Source: JAEINY01 sp942490535
GTDB lineage: Bacteria; Bacteroidota; Bacteroidia; Bacteroidales; Marinilabiliaceae
Direction: 5' to 3'
Length of the DNA stretch: 64,000 bases
Assembly: GCA_942490535.1 (NCBI GenBank)
Contig: CALNXQ010000005.1
Location: 1,426,001 to 1,490,000 of the forward strand
The position numbers were made by a program, and so were the translations under genes. This document shows, piece by piece, positions 17,450 through 25,835 of this stretch. How positions within the stretch are numbered: position 1 is the first letter of the stretch; each line of letters begins with the position of its first letter. A model generated the notes under the pieces. That model saw only the letters and a program-made list of their open reading frames with translations. It ran no database searches and had not been told where the DNA came from.

Positions 17450-18529
17450 CTACTCATCATTTCCAAATTCAGTACGAATATCGGTTTTAAATTGTCGGAT
17501 TTGTTGTTCGTTTTCTCTTGGGCATATAAGAAGTGAGTTTTTTGATTCAACTATTATGTAATTTTCTAATCCTTGAATTACTCCGACTTTATTTTGTGGA
17601 AGGTGAACAACGCAATCTCTGGTATCATATAAAAGTACGTTTCCATTTATAATGGCATTATCATTTTGATCTTTTTCCGAGTGTTCATGAAGGGAAGACC
17701 ACGTTCCTAAATCTGACCAACCAAAGTTGACTGTTTGCACAAATACATTCTCAGCTTTTTCCATTATACCATAATCTATGGATATATTCTTGCATTCAAT
17801 GTAAGCTTCGTTCAAAGCGTTTGATTCACTATTCTTTCCTATATTAGTATAAAATACATCGAAAAGCTTATAAACCTCATTTAAATGCGATTTAAAAGCT
17901 TTTTCTATGGCGTTCAATGTCCATAAGAAAATACCTGAATTCCAAAAGAATTCGCCACTTTCATGAAATATTTTAGCCATTTCATAATTTGGCTTTTCAG
18001 TAAAAGTTTTTACTTTTTGGACTGATTCGTGTTCTATTTCCCCATCAACCTGAATGTATCCATAGCCTGTCTCAGGTCTGCTCGGTTGAATTCCAAGTGT
18101 TAGTAATGCATTTTTTGTGGATATAAATTCTAGTCCTTCAACTATGTTTTTTCTGAACAGATCTTCATTAATTATTAGGTGATCCGCAGGACTGACAATA
18201 ATTTGAGCATTCGGATTTTTGCTTTTAATAATTGCATTTGCATAAGCAATGCATGGAGCTGTATTTTTTCTCGCAGGTTCTGCTAAGACTTGATTTGATG
18301 AGATATCTGGTATTTGACTTAGAACTGTGTCTTTATAGGCACTGCTTGTGACAATTAGAAAGTTATCTAAGGGGCAAATGGGTTTAAACCTCTCATAAGT
18401 TTGTTGAAGTAGCGATTTCCCTGTTCCCAAAATATCTAAAAACTGTTTTGGGGTTTTGGTAGTGCTTAATGGCCAAAATCTACTTCCAACCCCACCAGCC
18501 ATAATAACACAATATGTACTTTGTATCAT
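17450..18529 (-). CDS. mannose-1-phosphate guanylyltransferase
   Basis: The enzyme makes GDP-mannose from mannose 1-phosphate and GTP, the donor for mannose, fucose and related sugars in surface glycans. The 359-residue protein carries the nucleotidyltransferase signature GGVGSRFWPLSTTKTPKQFL (about 12-31). It also has the family's SPADH-like and FTEKP motifs and a C-terminal half typical of short forms without a phosphomannose isomerase domain. It is a single-gene unit, divergent from mlaE. It probably supplies precursors to glycan clusters such as the one at 42-64 kb. Confidence 0.93.
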   Translation of the reverse strand: MIQSTYCVIMAGGVGSRFWPLSTTKTPKQFLDILGTGKSLLQQTYERFKPICPLDNFLIVTSSAYKDTVLSQIPDISSNQVLAEPARKNTAPCIAYANAIIKSKNPNAQIIVSPADHLIINEDLFRKNIVEGLEFISTKNALLTLGIQPSRPETGYGYIQVDGEIEHESVQKVKTFTEKPNYEMAKIFHESGEFFWNSGIFLWTLNAIEKAFKSHLNEVYKLFDVFYTNIGKNSESNALNEAYIECKNISIDYGIMEKAENVFVQTVNFGWSDLGTWSSLHEHSEKDQNDNAIINGNVLLYDTRDCVVHLPQNKVGVIQGLENYIIVESKNSLLICPRENEQQIRQFKTDIRTEFGNDE

Positions 18530-18543
18530 TTTTTAGTTCTTTA

Positions 18544-18558
18544 TTCTACCAAAGGTAG
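18544..18558 (-). promoter_or_regulatory. candidate promoter with embedded dyad, guanylyltransferase gene
   Basis: On the minus strand TACCTTTG (18557-18550) matches the -7 consensus, 21 bases before the ATG. It is embedded in the perfect inverted repeat TCTACC-AAA-GGTAGA. No TTTG box with the right spacing was seen, so a regulated or weak promoter is possible. Confidence 0.45.
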
Positions 18559-18655
18559 ATTATAATTGAGGTGATAATTTCGTTTTACCTTCTTATAATA
18601 CTGGATTATCATTACTTTTATGCATCTAAATTACTGACATTTTTTAATTACACAA

Positions 18656-19396
18656 ATGGGAATGTTCTTTCATATTGGTAGGTATGTTTTATTTCTAAAA
18701 AAGGTGTTTGGACGGCCCGAAAAGCACTCGGTATTTATTAAGCAAATTATTCGCGAAGTAAATAATTTAGGGATTGATTCGTTGGGGATTGTTTTAATTA
18801 TTTCAGTCTTCATGGGTGCAGTTATTACGTTGCAAACTGCTTATAATATTGATATGCCCTTAATTCCTAAATATACTATAGGTTTAGCTGCCAGAGATTC
18901 CATTTTATTAGAGTTTTCATCAACCATAGTTAGTTTAATATTGGCAGGTAAAGTTGGATCAAATATTGCTTCTGAAATTGGTACCATGCGGGTTACAGAG
19001 CAAGTAGATGCATTAGAAATTATGGGTATTAACTCAGTAGGTTTTCTGGTATTACCTAAAGTTGTAGCATTTGTTATTATTATCCCTTTCTTAGTAATTA
19101 TTAGTATGGGTATTGGTATTTCTGGCGGTTATTTGGCCGGAACGTTAACAGGAGAAGTGCCGGCACCTGAGTTTATTTATGGTATACAGTATGCATTTAA
19201 GCCGTTTTATATATTTTATGCATTAATAAAGTCGTTGGTTTTTGGGTTTATTATTTCTACAATATCCGCTTATTGGGGTTATTATACCAATGGTGGTGCT
19301 TTAGAAGTAGGAAAATCCAGTACACGAGCTGTTGTAACAAGCAGTATTCAAATTCTCCTATTTAATCTACTTTTGACACAACTATTATTAGCATGA
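18656..19396 (+). CDS. mlaE: MlaE-type ABC transporter permease
   Basis: This is the inner-membrane permease of an MCE-type phospholipid transport system that maintains outer-membrane lipid asymmetry. The 246-residue protein has the MlaE/YrbE layout: several hydrophobic helices, the motif ASEIGTMRVTEQVDALEIMGI (about 103-123), and LPKVVAFVIIIPFL. Its last four bases (ATGA) overlap the ATPase gene. The MCE substrate-binding subunit is not adjacent and must lie elsewhere. Confidence 0.93.
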   Translation: MGMFFHIGRYVLFLKKVFGRPEKHSVFIKQIIREVNNLGIDSLGIVLIISVFMGAVITLQTAYNIDMPLIPKYTIGLAARDSILLEFSSTIVSLILAGKVGSNIASEIGTMRVTEQVDALEIMGINSVGFLVLPKVVAFVIIIPFLVIISMGIGISGGYLAGTLTGEVPAPEFIYGIQYAFKPFYIFYALIKSLVFGFIISTISAYWGYYTNGGALEVGKSSTRAVVTSSIQILLFNLLLTQLLLA

Positions 19397-20145
19397 TTGA
19401 AGCTGTTCAGGTATGTAAAACCTTTGACAAAAATGAAGTGCTTAAAGGTATTTCAACGGTATTTGAAAAAGGAAGGACTAATCTAATCATTGGTCAGAGT
19501 GGATCAGGAAAGACGGTCTTATTGAAATCACTTGTCGGATTACACGAAGTCACCTCAGGAGATGTATTGTATGATGGTCGAAGTTTTCTAAATATGAATA
19601 ATAGAGAGCGCAAAAAGTTGAGGCAGGAAATCGGAATGTTATTCCAAGGATCTGCTTTATTTGATTCTATGACTGTGGAGGAAAATGTCAAATTTCCTTT
19701 AGATATGTTTACAAATTTTTCTGAAGAGGAAAAGTTGGAGCGTACCAATTTTTGTCTGGAGCGAGTTAAGATTGAGAATGCAAATAAATTGTTTCCGTCG
19801 GAAATTAGCGGCGGCATGCAGAAACGTGTGGCGATTGCAAGGGCCATTTCGCTCAATCCCAAATATTTGTTTTGTGATGAGCCCAATTCTGGTTTGGATC
19901 CACGTACATCGATCGTGATCGATGAGCTGATTCAAGAGATCACTCATGAATTTGGAATGACTACAATAATCAACACGCATGATATGAATTCAGTGATGGG
20001 AATTGGAGAGAAAATTATTTTTATATATGAAGGTGAAAAGCAGTGGGAAGGTACTAAAGACGATATATTTAATGTTAAAAATCAACAGTTGGAGGACTTT
20101 ATTTTTGCATCCAAACTGTTTAAGAAAGTAAAAGATTCACAATAA
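19393..20145 (+). CDS. mlaF: MlaF-type ABC transporter ATP-binding protein
   Basis: This is the ATPase partner of MlaE. The 250-residue protein has Walker A GQSGSGKT (34-41), the signature ISGGMQKRVAIARA (138-151), Walker B YLFCDEP (158-164), and SGLDP D-loop residues. The ISGGMQKR form of the signature is typical of the Mla/Ttg2A subfamily. It overlaps mlaE by four bases and is followed at once by a terminator. Confidence 0.94.
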   Translation: MIEAVQVCKTFDKNEVLKGISTVFEKGRTNLIIGQSGSGKTVLLKSLVGLHEVTSGDVLYDGRSFLNMNNRERKKLRQEIGMLFQGSALFDSMTVEENVKFPLDMFTNFSEEEKLERTNFCLERVKIENANKLFPSEISGGMQKRVAIARAISLNPKYLFCDEPNSGLDPRTSIVIDELIQEITHEFGMTTIINTHDMNSVMGIGEKIIFIYEGEKQWEGTKDDIFNVKNQQLEDFIFASKLFKKVKDSQ

Positions 20146-20168
20146 AAAAGGGCCTCGTGAGGCCCTTT
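20144..20168. terminator. terminator between mlaF and the S41 protease gene
   Basis: The stem GGGCCT (20150-20155) with AGGCCC (20160-20165) has a CGTG loop and is flanked by an A run and a T run. It can terminate both convergent genes. Confidence 0.85.
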
Positions 20169-20176
20169 CCTTTGTT

Positions 20177-21544
20177 TTATTTCCACGATAATTGCATATC
20201 GTATTTGAGTGGGTGTTCAATTTCCAGGTCTTTATTAATTGGGCTGAGAGGAGATATTCGTGCTGTTTTTAAATACGCCCCATCTGGTGTAACTCCTGTT
20301 AAGTAACGGAGTGCTCTTGCCAGAAAATCTTCTTTCACATCACCTAATTCGTAAATGCTATTGGCCTGCAAGAAGTCAGTAACCTCTTCATTAGGTACGA
20401 GACCATGGGTATAGTTAATAGAGTTATCTTCATTTTCAGCACGCATTACTATTGGTTGGATCGCCCAATTGTGCTTCTCTTCAGGATCAGAGATAGTGAT
20501 TGAACCGTAATATTTACCATGCGTTTGTTCTCCGATGTGATATACTTCCATGTGGGGGCTTAAGCCATACATCACCATTTCGCTAGCAGAAGCGGTTTTG
20601 TAAGTTGTGAGTGCTACAATTTTTTCTAAGTTCAGATTGTTGGTGTTGGTTTGCAATCGATCAATAAAGAATTCAGGATCATTATTGTTTTCTCTGTTAA
20701 AATAACTATTCAGGTTATCGTTGTATGCAGTGCGAATGAATACTTCATTGATTTCACTTGAAGGAGCTATCATACTACTCATTAAAATCGCTGTAGATAT
20801 GGCACCGCCACCATTATACCTCAAGTCTAGTACTAATGATTCAATATTGGCAGCTTTGAATTCTGCAAAGACAGATTCTAATTGGGAGTTGTAATCATCA
20901 ATAAATGAAGTATAGGCCAGGTACCCAATTTTATGACCAGCATGTTCGAGGACCTTATGCACAAGTATTGGATTTGTACTGAGCTCTTCCGCTACTAATT
21001 CAACCGATGGGCTTAAAGGAGTAATCGAATCGTCACTATTAAAAATGCCAAAGGTTACGGTATATTGATCACGATCCAGTAATTCAATGTAATTAGTGAC
21101 CGTTAATTCTTGCCCATTAATTATATTGAACATGTCACCTCTTTTTAACCCAGCCCTTTCTGCTGGTGAATCCGGGTAAACATATTCGATGAATCCAATT
21201 AATTCATCAGGATTCGTTTCTTTCCTAAATAGTCGAAAAGAATGGCCCATTGATTTACGAATGCCGGAGAAGTATTTTTGAAGACCATTATAATCGTTAG
21301 TAATGAATGACCAATGGTCGATTTCATCAAAAAGAAGTTCATTGAAGTATTTTTCAGAATCAAAGTGTTTGTTGGGATTCAGATTTGGCATTTCTAGATT
21401 CCATAAATAGGCAGAACTCATATTGTCTTTTATGAAATGATTGATTGCTCTAACGTCGGCTGGTGCCAAGTTTTCATCTTCGCAACCTGCCATTACAAAT
21501 AAAATGCCAGCCCAAAGGATAAATAAAAATTTTCGAAGTTTCAT
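20177..21544 (-). CDS. S41 family C-terminal-processing-type peptidase, lipoprotein
   Basis: The 455-residue protein has a lipoprotein signal peptide ending FVMAGC (Cys21), an N-terminal helical cap, and a PDZ domain (about 115-170, including VYPDSPAERAGLKRGD). The S41 protease domain (about 200-370) has the substrate-cleft motif LVLDLRYNGGG (237-247). The nucleophile serine lies in TASASEM (317-323), and a lysine-containing GEQTHGKYYGS segment follows. It should act in the periplasm or at the outer membrane. It is transcribed alone and is divergent from the next gene. Substrate unknown. Confidence 0.92.
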   Translation of the reverse strand: MKLRKFLFILWAGILFVMAGCEDENLAPADVRAINHFIKDNMSSAYLWNLEMPNLNPNKHFDSEKYFNELLFDEIDHWSFITNDYNGLQKYFSGIRKSMGHSFRLFRKETNPDELIGFIEYVYPDSPAERAGLKRGDMFNIINGQELTVTNYIELLDRDQYTVTFGIFNSDDSITPLSPSVELVAEELSTNPILVHKVLEHAGHKIGYLAYTSFIDDYNSQLESVFAEFKAANIESLVLDLRYNGGGAISTAILMSSMIAPSSEINEVFIRTAYNDNLNSYFNRENNNDPEFFIDRLQTNTNNLNLEKIVALTTYKTASASEMVMYGLSPHMEVYHIGEQTHGKYYGSITISDPEEKHNWAIQPIVMRAENEDNSINYTHGLVPNEEVTDFLQANSIYELGDVKEDFLARALRYLTGVTPDGAYLKTARISPLSPINKDLEIEHPLKYDMQLSWK

Positions 21545-21614
21545 TGTTATTGAGTTTAGATCGGCTTAAAAATAATAAACAAATCGGACAAGGTTATGGC
21601 TAACAACAAATAAG

Positions 21615-21622
21615 TATTTTTG
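21615..21622 (+). promoter_or_regulatory. candidate -7 box for the unrecognised gene and punA
   Basis: TATTTTTG matches TAnnTTTG and lies about 14-35 bases before the likely start codons. No matching TTTG box at the normal spacing was found. Confidence 0.35.
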
Positions 21623-21635
21623 CACTGTTATCTAT

Positions 21636-22589
21636 GTGTTTAAAACTTATGCTATGCTAATGCTCAATTTGCTCAACTATCCAATCCCTATAAAATTATC
21701 GATTAATAAGGATCAACTTCCCGATAAAAAGTCTGCAAGAGAAGCGCAAGATCAGATCAATAAGTTGTTTTTTCACTATCCTTATCTTATCAATACGGTC
21801 AAAGTGCATTGGGAAGGCAGGCGATTGTCATGGCGTCAGAAAAGGGTGTATACAAATTACCCCTTTCAGGAGCGGAAACATCAGGACGGGAAATCGAGTC
21901 TGGTTTGGAATGAAAGAGTATTATTCATTCTGCCATTACAATTAGCGTTACTAAGAAATGGGTTGAATACATTCCAAATAAAAAAATCAGAGGTATCATC
22001 CTCGCTGGTGTATTTAAGCTATGGAAGCCTTGTTGGACTCAATGTTTCTGCCATTAAGATTCAAGACCCAGGATATCCTTGGCGGCTTTTTTTTAACAAT
22101 GAAGAGGATCTATTGTATGCGTGTATTGTTTGTAGTAAAAGTGAAGTTGAAAAGGCTAAGCAAGAATATCGAGAACTTAATGCCTCTATCGAACAGCATA
22201 TGTCCGAAGAATATTCAATTGAACAAGGTGATTATTTGTTAAATGCGGTCAATAATCTACAAAACAGTACCTTTTCACAGTGGATGGCGACCACCTTTGG
22301 ACGGCAGTTACACTCATTGGAAGAGCTGACAGATATTATCGACCATTGTTATGACGAGATAAAAGAAACAAGGATTGCAGCAAGATGCTATCATGAAATT
22401 TTCAGATGGTTTGGAGAAGCTACCCAGCAAATTGGCTACACTGCCTATGAAAATTTTGCGAGAGATAGGAATGGTGCAAAGGCATGGGGACAAGCTATCA
22501 AACAACATTTGGATGAGTTAGGATTACCAGAAAGTGTTGCAGATGCGATTTTTTTTAATCACATTAATCAGATATTAAAATTTCAATAG
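21636..22589 (+). CDS. unrecognised protein of 317 residues
   Basis: I do not recognise this family. Possible starts are TTG/GTG-like codons at 21636 and ATGs at 21648, 21654 and 21660. The product has no signal peptide or clear membrane helix. The N-terminal half is mixed alpha/beta with several tryptophans (HWEGRRLSWRQKR, YPWRLFF), and the C-terminal half is helical and charged. It ends 17 bases before punA, on the same strand, so the two probably form an operon. Composition matches the neighbours. A cytoplasmic role is likely. No function is proposed. Confidence 0.7.
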   Translation: MFKTYAMLMLNLLNYPIPIKLSINKDQLPDKKSAREAQDQINKLFFHYPYLINTVKVHWEGRRLSWRQKRVYTNYPFQERKHQDGKSSLVWNERVLFILPLQLALLRNGLNTFQIKKSEVSSSLVYLSYGSLVGLNVSAIKIQDPGYPWRLFFNNEEDLLYACIVCSKSEVEKAKQEYRELNASIEQHMSEEYSIEQGDYLLNAVNNLQNSTFSQWMATTFGRQLHSLEELTDIIDHCYDEIKETRIAARCYHEIFRWFGEATQQIGYTAYENFARDRNGAKAWGQAIKQHLDELGLPESVADAIFFNHINQILKFQ

Positions 22590-22606
22590 AACCAATAATT
22601 ATTGTA

Positions 22607-23422
22607 ATGAATTACCAAATAGTAAAGGAAACAGCATCATTCCTCAAAGAAAAAGGCTTTACGGATGCTTCTGTAGGAATCATCCTGGGCACTGGTCTTG
22701 GAAAACTTGTTGATGAAATAAAGATAATTGACAAGGTTAGTTACGCTGATATACCTCATTTTCCGGTATCAACTGTTGAATCACATAAGGGTGTTTTGAT
22801 TTATGGAGAACTCGAAGGGAAGAAGATCCTAGCCATGCAGGGGCGTTTTCATTATTATGAAGGTTACTCCATGCAGCAGATTACACTACCGGTACGCGTC
22901 ATGAAGTTGTTAGGGATACAACAGTTGTTAATCTCTAATGCTGCAGGAGCTGTCAATCTCAACTTCAAAAAAGGTAGCCTGATGTTGCTGGATGATCACA
23001 TCAATTTGTTATCGGATAATCCATTAACGGGTAAAAATATGGATGAGATGGGGCCCCGTTTCCCGGATATGAGTCAGCCTTATGATCAGCGGATTAACGA
23101 GCTTTTGGTTGAAATCGCCAAAGAAGCAAACATTACCTTGCATAAAGGAGTCTATGCATCGGTGCCCGGACCCAATCTTGAAACAAGGGCTGAATATCGT
23201 TACCTAAAAATAATCGGTGCCGATGCTGTTGGGATGTCTACAGTGCCTGAAGTCATTGTTGCCAATCACATCGGTTTACCGTGTGTGGCTGTTTCTGTAT
23301 TAACAGATGAATGTGACCCGGATAATCTGCATCCGGTTAGTCTCCAGGAGATACTGGAAGTAGCTGGTAAAGCAGAGAAAGGATTAATTCAGCTCTTTAT
23401 GCAATTAATTCAGAAATTATAA
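22607..23422 (+). CDS. punA: purine nucleoside phosphorylase, trimeric type
   Basis: The enzyme splits purine nucleosides with phosphate to give the free base and ribose 1-phosphate, for purine salvage. The 271-residue protein is of family length. It carries the phosphate-binding GTGLGK (28-33), ESHKG (58-62), MQGRFHYYEGY (77-87), SNAAGAVN (110-117), VPGPNLETRAEYRYL, and the purine-site GADAVGMSTVPE. It follows the unrecognised gene closely and precedes a terminator. Confidence 0.96.
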   Translation: MNYQIVKETASFLKEKGFTDASVGIILGTGLGKLVDEIKIIDKVSYADIPHFPVSTVESHKGVLIYGELEGKKILAMQGRFHYYEGYSMQQITLPVRVMKLLGIQQLLISNAAGAVNLNFKKGSLMLLDDHINLLSDNPLTGKNMDEMGPRFPDMSQPYDQRINELLVEIAKEANITLHKGVYASVPGPNLETRAEYRYLKIIGADAVGMSTVPEVIVANHIGLPCVAVSVLTDECDPDNLHPVSLQEILEVAGKAEKGLIQLFMQLIQKL

Positions 23423-23448
23423 AAGGAATATCAATAAGAAAGTATAGC

Positions 23449-23480
23449 CCGGGGAGAAAGGTTCACCCCGGTTTTTTTTT
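23449..23480 (+). terminator. terminator after punA
   Basis: The six-base stem CCGGGG (23449-23454) with CCCCGG (23466-23471) is followed by nine T residues. Confidence 0.85.
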
Positions 23481-23590
23481 GGCTGACCCTTCTTTCGCTT
23501 TAGTTGTTTGGGAAATGGATTTTCAGTTAATTTTTTTTCTTTTCGACCTTCTTGTATTATTACAGTATCATTATACAAAACTGAAAGCAA

Positions 23591-24145
23591 ATGCATATTG
23601 ATACAGCTGCATTGATTAGAAAATGCCAGGAAGGAGATACTGAGGCGTATGGGCAATTGGTGATGTGCTATAGTGATTATTTGTTCTCTATTGTCTTCCG
23701 ATTGGTCAATGATGAGCAATATGCCGAAGATCTTGTTCAGGACGCATTTGTAAAGGCATGGCAAAACATTGGTAAATATAATCCATCAAAAAGTAAATTT
23801 ACTACCTGGTTGCATACAATAGGTACCCGGTTAAGTCTGGATTGGATGAAAAAACAGAAGAGATGGGCCAATATGGACGAGTTGAAGGTGGCCGATAAAA
23901 CCTGGTGTAAGCAGGAAACAGATGATCTGGTCAACAAAGAACTGGGGCAAATGATTCAGGAAGCTTGTCGGCTACTATCGCCGCAGCAGAAAACAATATT
24001 TGTTTTGCGTGATCTCGAATCAATGGAGGTTTCCGAAGTGATTGCAATTACAGGTTATTCAGAGAAGAAGATTAAAGATAATCTTTATGTGGCACGGCAG
24101 AAGGTGCGCCAGCAGTTGGAAATCTATTTAAAAAGTGAAGTATGA
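23591..24145 (+). CDS. ECF-type RNA polymerase sigma factor (sigma-70 family)
   Basis: The 184-residue protein has only sigma regions 2 and 4. Region 2 (about 22-90) includes DYLFSIVFRLVNDEQYAEDLVQDAFVKAW and FTTWLHTIGTRLSLDW. Region 4 (about 125-180) includes LSPQQKTIFVLRDLESMEVSEVI and a helix-turn-helix. This is the extracytoplasmic-function class that redirects RNA polymerase to a small regulon. Its stop overlaps the start of the next gene (ATGA), the arrangement usual for a sigma factor and its membrane regulator. No autoregulated promoter could be identified with confidence. Confidence 0.93.
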   Translation: MHIDTAALIRKCQEGDTEAYGQLVMCYSDYLFSIVFRLVNDEQYAEDLVQDAFVKAWQNIGKYNPSKSKFTTWLHTIGTRLSLDWMKKQKRWANMDELKVADKTWCKQETDDLVNKELGQMIQEACRLLSPQQKTIFVLRDLESMEVSEVIAITGYSEKKIKDNLYVARQKVRQQLEIYLKSEV

Positions 24146-24705
24146 TGAAGGATAAAGAGTACAATGAATTGATATTAAAGCTAAGGGAGCAGAAACCAAT
24201 TTTAAAGAATAAAGAATCGGTGCATGCAAAAGTGATGGCTCAAATACAACAGAATGCGCCCCTTTATGCACTTCACAATAACCAAATAGGTGGTTGGATG
24301 CGTGTGGCAGCATCTATTCTTTTATTCATTGGGATCGCTAATTTGGCCTGGCAGGAACTGACGATTCAAAACCAGCGTTTGGCCTTATTAACCCAGACTG
24401 GTGTTGAGCATGTTTCCACTGTGTCTGAAATGGAATGTCAGGAAACACTGGATGTGTGGCTTGAAAGTATGAAGGAGGAAGCACCTGATTTTAGAATGGA
24501 CGGTAGAACTATTTATCTAACACTGGATGATTTAATCTATTTAAAAAACAATAGTTCAACATTTTTTTATGAAGTGCAACGTTTTTTATCAGCGCTGAAG
24601 AAGTTGTATCCCGACAAATATGACGTGTTTATTACAGAAGGGGAGTTGAAATTGTCAGTTTGGCAATTAAAACATGATTATCGTGTGTGTCAATTATTTA
24701 ACTAA
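24142..24705 (+). CDS. membrane protein coupled to ECF sigma factor, possible anti-sigma factor
   Basis: The 187-residue protein has a charged N-terminal cytoplasmic segment (1-50), one membrane helix (about 51-70, RVAASILLFIGIANLAW) and a C-terminal domain outside the membrane. This is the topology of anti-sigma factors. The typical zinc-binding H-x3-C-x2-C motif is missing, so the role is inferred from the four-base overlap with the sigma gene. An ATG at 24145 is an alternative start. The extracytoplasmic part (LTLDDLIYLKNN...FFYEVQRFLSALKKLYP) was not recognised. Confidence 0.65.
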   Translation: MMKDKEYNELILKLREQKPILKNKESVHAKVMAQIQQNAPLYALHNNQIGGWMRVAASILLFIGIANLAWQELTIQNQRLALLTQTGVEHVSTVSEMECQETLDVWLESMKEEAPDFRMDGRTIYLTLDDLIYLKNNSSTFFYEVQRFLSALKKLYPDKYDVFITEGELKLSVWQLKHDYRVCQLFN

Positions 24706-24716
24706 AATAGGGTGTT

Positions 24717-25748
24717 ATGAGGCTGAAAGTTAAGATTATAGCAATTATTTTGTTTGGATTGATGACGGCTTGTGGCGATATGGAAATCAAATATTTTACT
24801 CGCATAAACCCGGATGGGTCTATTTTCAAAATAGTTGAGGCAATCGGTGATTCTGCAAAAGTGTTTAATAATCCGTTTCCTTTTGAATTAAATTCGCAAT
24901 GGCAGATTGAATACAGCAGTATCATAGATTCTATCGATGGTGATACATTGTTTATTGCTTCAGCGCAACGTACCTTCTCATCCTGGGCCGAAGTTCAAGC
25001 AACACTTTATCGTGATGTAGATACGCTAGGGTGTGAAAACATAGCGGCAGTTTATTCAAAGCATTTTAAGTGGTTTTACACGTATCATGCATATGAAGAA
25101 GTGTTTCTGAAAAAGTTTCCGTTTTCAAATCTTTCAATTGATACGTTCCTGTCGCCGGAACAGTATGCACATCTGGTACTAGGTGATACAACTGTGACTG
25201 AGAACTGTTCTGAGAAGGAGAAAAAAGTTTTTGAAGAACAAGCTGAAGAGCAGTTTTTTCAGTTTCTCGCTACTTCGGTGAGTGATGAGTTTATAAGGAT
25301 TCTTGATAATTATTCCAATGCCCATGGTATTGAGCTTGATAGAGAGAATCTAAAAAGTGAAATAGAACAATTAATACTGAGCTCTGATGATAGTGATATT
25401 GAGATTGACGAACTGTGTCAGCAAGCCGATATTCTGAATAAATCAACATGGATACAAGAGGCCTATAATGCCGGTGTTTTCAATGAATTTTCAAAGTCAC
25501 TTGATCATTTGATTTTTCTTGGTGATGGACGAACTATCAAAACGGAAATTGAGGTGCCCGGATTACTATATGACTCAAATGCGCATGTAATTAGTAACAA
25601 TACAGCAGAGTGGCAATTCAATGATAATATGTTTCAATATAAGGATTATGTGACACAAGTTAAGTATAGGACTGTAAATCTCTGGGCGATAATTCTGTCA
25701 GTGATTCTTTCAATGTTGATTGTGTGGTTCATTTTTAGGTTTAAGTAG
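24717..25748 (+). CDS. unrecognised lipoprotein with C-terminal membrane helix
   Basis: The 343-residue protein starts with a signal peptide and lipobox GLMTAC (Cys19). It ends with a membrane helix (about 319-339, LWAIILSVILSMLIVWFIF) and a short basic tail. Being tethered at both ends suggests it sits at the inner membrane with its body in the periplasm. The body is acidic and partly helical. It begins 12 bases after the possible anti-sigma gene, so the three genes form one operon. Envelope sensing is a reasonable but unproven idea. No family recognised. Confidence 0.7.
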   Translation: MRLKVKIIAIILFGLMTACGDMEIKYFTRINPDGSIFKIVEAIGDSAKVFNNPFPFELNSQWQIEYSSIIDSIDGDTLFIASAQRTFSSWAEVQATLYRDVDTLGCENIAAVYSKHFKWFYTYHAYEEVFLKKFPFSNLSIDTFLSPEQYAHLVLGDTTVTENCSEKEKKVFEEQAEEQFFQFLATSVSDEFIRILDNYSNAHGIELDRENLKSEIEQLILSSDDSDIEIDELCQQADILNKSTWIQEAYNAGVFNEFSKSLDHLIFLGDGRTIKTEIEVPGLLYDSNAHVISNNTAEWQFNDNMFQYKDYVTQVKYRTVNLWAIILSVILSMLIVWFIFRFK

Positions 25749-25775
25749 TTTCTTGTTAACGATTTGTTAATAGTG

Positions 25776-25806
25776 TTGATTGCATTGAAACATAATTATA
25801 CTTTTG
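25776..25806 (+). promoter_or_regulatory. Bacteroidota-type promoter for the DUF5916 gene
   Basis: A TTG box (25776-25778) is followed after 20 bases by TACTTTTG (25799-25806). This places transcription about 25 bases before the ATG at 25836 and supports that start over upstream codons. Confidence 0.65.
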
Positions 25807-25835
25807 CGACAACCAATTTTGTTGTTCTCAGAAGC

